Shown here piece by piece: positions 60,998-64,000 of a stretch of DNA of 64,000 nucleotides (its first letter is position 1; each line of letters opens with the position of its first letter). The DNA is from Sulfurimicrobium sp963779055. GTDB taxonomy: Bacteria > Pseudomonadota > Gammaproteobacteria > Burkholderiales > Sulfuricellaceae. The stretch covers positions 186,001-250,000 of the forward strand of contig CAVZWN010000002.1 in the NCBI GenBank assembly GCA_963779055.1. Reading direction: 5' to 3'. The notes below the pieces were generated by a model. The model saw nothing but the letters and a program-made list of their open reading frames with translations. It did not search any database and was not told the DNA's origin. A program made the position numbers and the translations under genes.

Positions 60998-63166
60998 TTA
61001 CTGGAAGATAAAACCACGCCACCACAACCACCCCAGGGCGACCGCAATGATCACCAGCAGGAAAAGGTAGCCGCCCCATGGCTGACCCTTTTCGGCAAAA
61101 GGATCAGCGAGAGAACGCTCCGCGCCTTCCGGCAGACGGGCAAGACCCGTCAGCGAGGTGCCAAACGGGATGTTGATCCTTGCCCGGGTATTCACGGCCC
61201 AGCCATTGGCATCGAGGATGGGGCCCAGATTGCGCTGGCGCAATTTCAGCCAGGCCAGCACCATCGCGGGACCGGAGATAATCAGCATCAAACCTGCCAG
61301 CGCCAGCGGCATCTGCCATGCTTTCAGGCCGAGGAAGCCGGTCAGCAGGGCGGCGACGGCAGTGCCAATCGCACCCACTGCCAGGCCAATGGCCGCAAAA
61401 ATACCGGCGAACTTGGCCACGTCGAAAGCCTGCGCAGCAGCAGGCTTGCCCCCCTCGACCTTCTGACCGGCGGAACTCACCGATGCAGCCGCATTTTCTT
61501 CCGCCGCCTTGGCTTTGGAAGCGGCGATTTTCTGGATCTGCTCGCCGATCATTTTTCCGATGCGCTTGTAGGGCGACCAGAATGCCTGGCGGATGCTGAT
61601 CGGGTGCTCGATGATCTTGCTGATCGTGGCGTCCCAGTCACGGCCCTTGCGATCGTAGAAAACACCGTTGCGTCCGGCCATGAGCTGGTCGGAATCGCCT
61701 GCGGTAAAAGCCGCAGCAATCTGAATTTTTTCCGCCCCGCGCACGCAGTCGCAATACACCAGGCAGACCTTGCTCAGGGAGGCCAGCGCCGCATGCTTTG
61801 CCGCATCCGTAACCTGCACGCACAGCTCACAACTGCGGCCATCCAGATACAGCGTCCCAGCCTGAAAGATCGCCTTGGCGCGACGGGTGTAGAAATCGCG
61901 GAAGGAAACAAAATTATTGACCAGGGTGCCCAGATCGCGGCAGAGATGCACCAGCTTATCCACTTCGACAATAGCAGTTGCTTCATCCTCGAACGCCATA
62001 TCCTGGGCAAGGAGCTCATTCAATACGGCCTCAAAGGGGCCAGACAGAATTTCGCGAATGCGCGCCAGCCCCATTTTTTCCACCGCCCAGTCCTGCTTCG
62101 CCCCGAGCCATGCCTGGTAGGCTGCGAAACGGCCCTGAATATCGCTCCAGTCTTCTTCCTTCAGGGCATCTTTTTCGCCCAGCATGGGCTTCACGACCGC
62201 CGCATGGAAGTTCGCCATCTTTCCGGCCCAGGCGGGATTGATACCGGCCAGCAAAGGCAGCGCCTTGCCGGGACCGGCCCCGGCCAATGGAAACACCGCG
62301 ATATCGTCACTTGCTGCAGATAGCATTTTGCTGCTGATCGCCTGGTATTCGGCCTCGCTGCCGTTCAGAACCGCCGCAGAGCGGGCATCGTAGGCCGTCA
62401 GGCGGCAGCGTGTGAAATAGTCCTCGATTTTCTCTTTAACCGCGGCATAGGCGGCCGCGGCTGCATCCATTTCCGGCCCCAGGGGCAAAATAGCCTGATC
62501 CTGCTCGGCGACGGTGTGCCAGCCGGAGAATGCACGCGCCTGCTCGAAAAACTGCGCCACTTTGGCTTCAGACAAACCCGCTTTCCCGCTGCGGTCGGCT
62601 TCTGCACCCAGGCACTCGATCAGTTCGGCAATCACCTGTTGCACGGCGGCATCGTCGCTCGCGTCTGGCGGGATAATGCCATCCCCGTTGAAACGGGTCT
62701 GTGCAAAGATCTTCACCGTATCACCCGTGTCTTCCGCCGAAATAGTCCTGGCTTCACCCTTGCCCAGATTAGTCAGGATATGCTGCGCCGATGCCAGGAT
62801 GCGCCGCCCCTCCACCGTGTCGTCACGAATGGCATCCAGCGGAAGTGTGTCCTCACCCCTAACCAGCAGATCCGGGTTTTTCAGTAATGCGCCAGCCCAC
62901 TTTGCAGCCGCAATAATTTCCGGGGAACGGATATGCCCGTCGCCATCCGTATCGATCAGGTCGAGCGTCCGGGCATCGAACTCGATGCCTCTTGTCGGGC
63001 AACTGAGCGCCACCCACAGCTTCTGATCCAGTTGATCCAGCGCCATCAGGTCTGCGCCGGTTTCCAGTTGCACCTGATCAAATCCGCCGGCCCTGAAGAA
63101 ACGCCATTTGTGAGCGTCGCCGGGAGCGCCCTTTTGCCTTGTGTCAGTCGTCACGTTTTTCTCCAT
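60998..63166 (-). CDS. Large EF-hand membrane protein of unknown function
   Basis: 722 aa. A canonical calcium loop D72-T-D74-G-D76-G-H-I-R-S-P-E83; a degenerate second one ('RFNGDGIIPPD', ~residue 155). Residues ~100-520 are mainly helical, with several cysteines ('SCELCVQV', 'VYCDCVRG'). C-terminal part (~580-722) has three TM helices, two adjacent ('IFAAIGLAVGAIGTAVAALL', 'PLALAGLMLIISGPAMVLAWL') and one terminal ('LFLLVIIAVALGWLWWRGF'). Family not recognised; probably a cytoplasmic or periplasmic calcium-sensing domain on a membrane anchor. Confidence 0.75.
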   Translation of the reverse strand: MEKNVTTDTRQKGAPGDAHKWRFFRAGGFDQVQLETGADLMALDQLDQKLWVALSCPTRGIEFDARTLDLIDTDGDGHIRSPEIIAAAKWAGALLKNPDLLVRGEDTLPLDAIRDDTVEGRRILASAQHILTNLGKGEARTISAEDTGDTVKIFAQTRFNGDGIIPPDASDDAAVQQVIAELIECLGAEADRSGKAGLSEAKVAQFFEQARAFSGWHTVAEQDQAILPLGPEMDAAAAAYAAVKEKIEDYFTRCRLTAYDARSAAVLNGSEAEYQAISSKMLSAASDDIAVFPLAGAGPGKALPLLAGINPAWAGKMANFHAAVVKPMLGEKDALKEEDWSDIQGRFAAYQAWLGAKQDWAVEKMGLARIREILSGPFEAVLNELLAQDMAFEDEATAIVEVDKLVHLCRDLGTLVNNFVSFRDFYTRRAKAIFQAGTLYLDGRSCELCVQVTDAAKHAALASLSKVCLVYCDCVRGAEKIQIAAAFTAGDSDQLMAGRNGVFYDRKGRDWDATISKIIEHPISIRQAFWSPYKRIGKMIGEQIQKIAASKAKAAEENAAASVSSAGQKVEGGKPAAAQAFDVAKFAGIFAAIGLAVGAIGTAVAALLTGFLGLKAWQMPLALAGLMLIISGPAMVLAWLKLRQRNLGPILDANGWAVNTRARINIPFGTSLTGLARLPEGAERSLADPFAEKGQPWGGYLFLLVIIAVALGWLWWRGFIFQ

Positions 63167-63269
63167 GCAGCAGTTGAGTTAAATCAGAAAAAGCTCAAAC
63201 GAGCATTCTCCCCCGCCAAGCCAAATCGCTCAAGCCCGAAGACAGCACGCTCCTCCTCCTGTTGCCTGT

Positions 63270-64000
63270 TCAGCCATAACGGCAATACGTTTCCCTGCAT
63301 CTGAATGCGCCGGCCAGCCCGGTCAAAGCGCACAGAAACAGAAGCAGCAAGCCGAGCTGGTAGTTTTCCCCTGCATAGACGCGCACGCCATCGGACAGGG
63401 TGCCGTCCCAGCCCAGATCCATCGTCCAGCCAACCAGTGGCTGCAACAGCCCGGCGCCAAGAAAACTGCCGGTATTGACAATACTGGTTGCCATGCCGGA
63501 GAGGGCGGGGGGGTTTACTTCCTTGGTCACCGCCCATGCCAGGGTAAAGCCGGAGGCCCCGATCCCCATGAGAAAAAATAGCCCGAAACTGATGGCCAGC
63601 GGTAACTGCAGCAAGGCCAGCCATGGCAGCCAGCACAGCAGGTAGAGCAGGATTCCGGCCAGCATGACCGGACGGCGGCGGCCCATGCGATCCGAAATCA
63701 TCCCGGTGAGCATTGCACCGATAGCAAAACCGGCCAGCAGTAACGAAGTGTGGCCTGCCGCGAGTGAACGCGACATACCGTAAACATCATGCAGAAAAGG
63801 GACTGCCCAGAGCCCGGCAAAAGTGAACAGGGTGCCGCCGATGCCGAAATTGGGCCAGAATCCGGGCCAGGTCGCCCGGTTTCTGGCCACTTTTATCAGC
63901 CCATCGTACCAGTGCCCGGCGTGAGGGGCATGGGGTGGCTTGCCATCCAGCTCGCGCATGCTGGGAAAACCGGCCTCGCCAGGATGGTTCCGCACCAGAA
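63270..64000 (-). CDS. MFS transporter, N-terminal part beyond window
   Basis: C-terminal half only; the frame is open past 64000. A cytoplasmic loop is followed by six TM helices: 'FGIGGTLFTFAGLWAVPFLHDVYG', 'LLLAGFAIGAMLTGMISDRMGRRR' (MFS loop motif GxxxDRxGRR), and 'GIGASGFTLAWAVTKEVNPPALSGMATSIVNTG', the pattern of nitrate/sugar-phosphate-type MFS carriers. Substrate unknown. Confidence 0.85.
   Translation of the reverse strand, partial: LVRNHPGEAGFPSMRELDGKPPHAPHAGHWYDGLIKVARNRATWPGFWPNFGIGGTLFTFAGLWAVPFLHDVYGMSRSLAAGHTSLLLAGFAIGAMLTGMISDRMGRRRPVMLAGILLYLLCWLPWLALLQLPLAISFGLFFLMGIGASGFTLAWAVTKEVNPPALSGMATSIVNTGSFLGAGLLQPLVGWTMDLGWDGTLSDGVRVYAGENYQLGLLLLFLCALTGLAGAFRCRETYCRYG

Overview
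The window is a chromosomal stretch of a Betaproteobacterium. The gene orders fit that class and suggest the Nitrosomonadales (Gallionellaceae/Sulfuricellaceae-like); this placement is inference, since no 16S or other marker RNA is present. Supporting context: dapF-DUF484-xerC, dacC-dat-ybeD-lipB-lipA, a STAS protein before hslVU, a RegB/RegA redox pair, an SHP/DHC/cytochrome b operon and MsrPQ. GC is high and coding is dense. I see no tRNA, rRNA, CRISPR array, insertion sequence or prophage.

Layout. 0-5 kb: a secreted FecR/DUF6600 protein cut by the left edge, the DEAD-box helicase rhlE with its terminator, a DUF2784 membrane protein, and yceH. 5-9 kb: methyltransferase, CoA-binding protein, dapF, DUF484, xerC. 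8.7-13.2 kb: a peroxide-defence block (ahpC, ahpF, katA, dps) behind a near-perfect OxyR operator. 13.2-18.3 kb (minus strand): pepP, ubiH, a second UbiH-family hydroxylase, dsbC and a methyltransferase in tight overlap. 18.3-23.3 kb: envelope and lipoate genes (rlpA, dacC, dat, ybeD, lipB, lipA). 23.3-28.6 kb: DUF1456, RIO kinase, YkgJ protein, then a zinc-type uptake cluster (small His/Cys protein, outer-membrane barrel, ZnuA, ZnuB) without an ATPase. 28.7-36.6 kb: STAS protein, hslVU, carbonic anhydrase, two unknowns, ABC-F protein, cytochrome b561. 36.5-41.2 kb: a PAS/GAF/GGDEF protein and the RegB-RegA pair.

41.2-55.0 kb is the most interesting region. Two plus-strand operons carry three TonB-dependent receptors, a DUF4198-like anchored protein, a polyferredoxin of the NapH/NosR type, a DsbD/SafE-like membrane protein, a beta-propeller protein with Cys and His clusters, a thioredoxin-like protein, and TonB-ExbB-ExbD. 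The third receptor has the CxxxM motif of OprC/NosA copper receptors. Both operons start with a shared 64-bp promoter block containing two abutting GCGNC-N5-GNCGC boxes, the RegA/PrrA binding pattern, and regBA is divergent from the first. I infer a redox-controlled metal (probably copper) acquisition and periplasmic redox-delivery system.

55-64 kb: a possible small RNA, msrP-msrQ, then on the minus strand the operon SHP-like cytochrome, diheme cytochrome, cytochrome b with an extra heme c domain, response regulator and sensor kinase. It is preceded by a CTTAAG-N5-CTTAAC box of the PmrA/QseB kind. The window ends with a large EF-hand membrane protein and the C-terminal part of an MFS transporter.

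Caution: lipA and six genes between 41 and 55 kb have broken reading frames. Every break is a net gain of +1 (one is +2), and removing the extra bases restores full-length proteins. This looks like insertion-type sequence error rather than gene decay. Three families of intergenic inverted repeats also lie between or inside transcription units.
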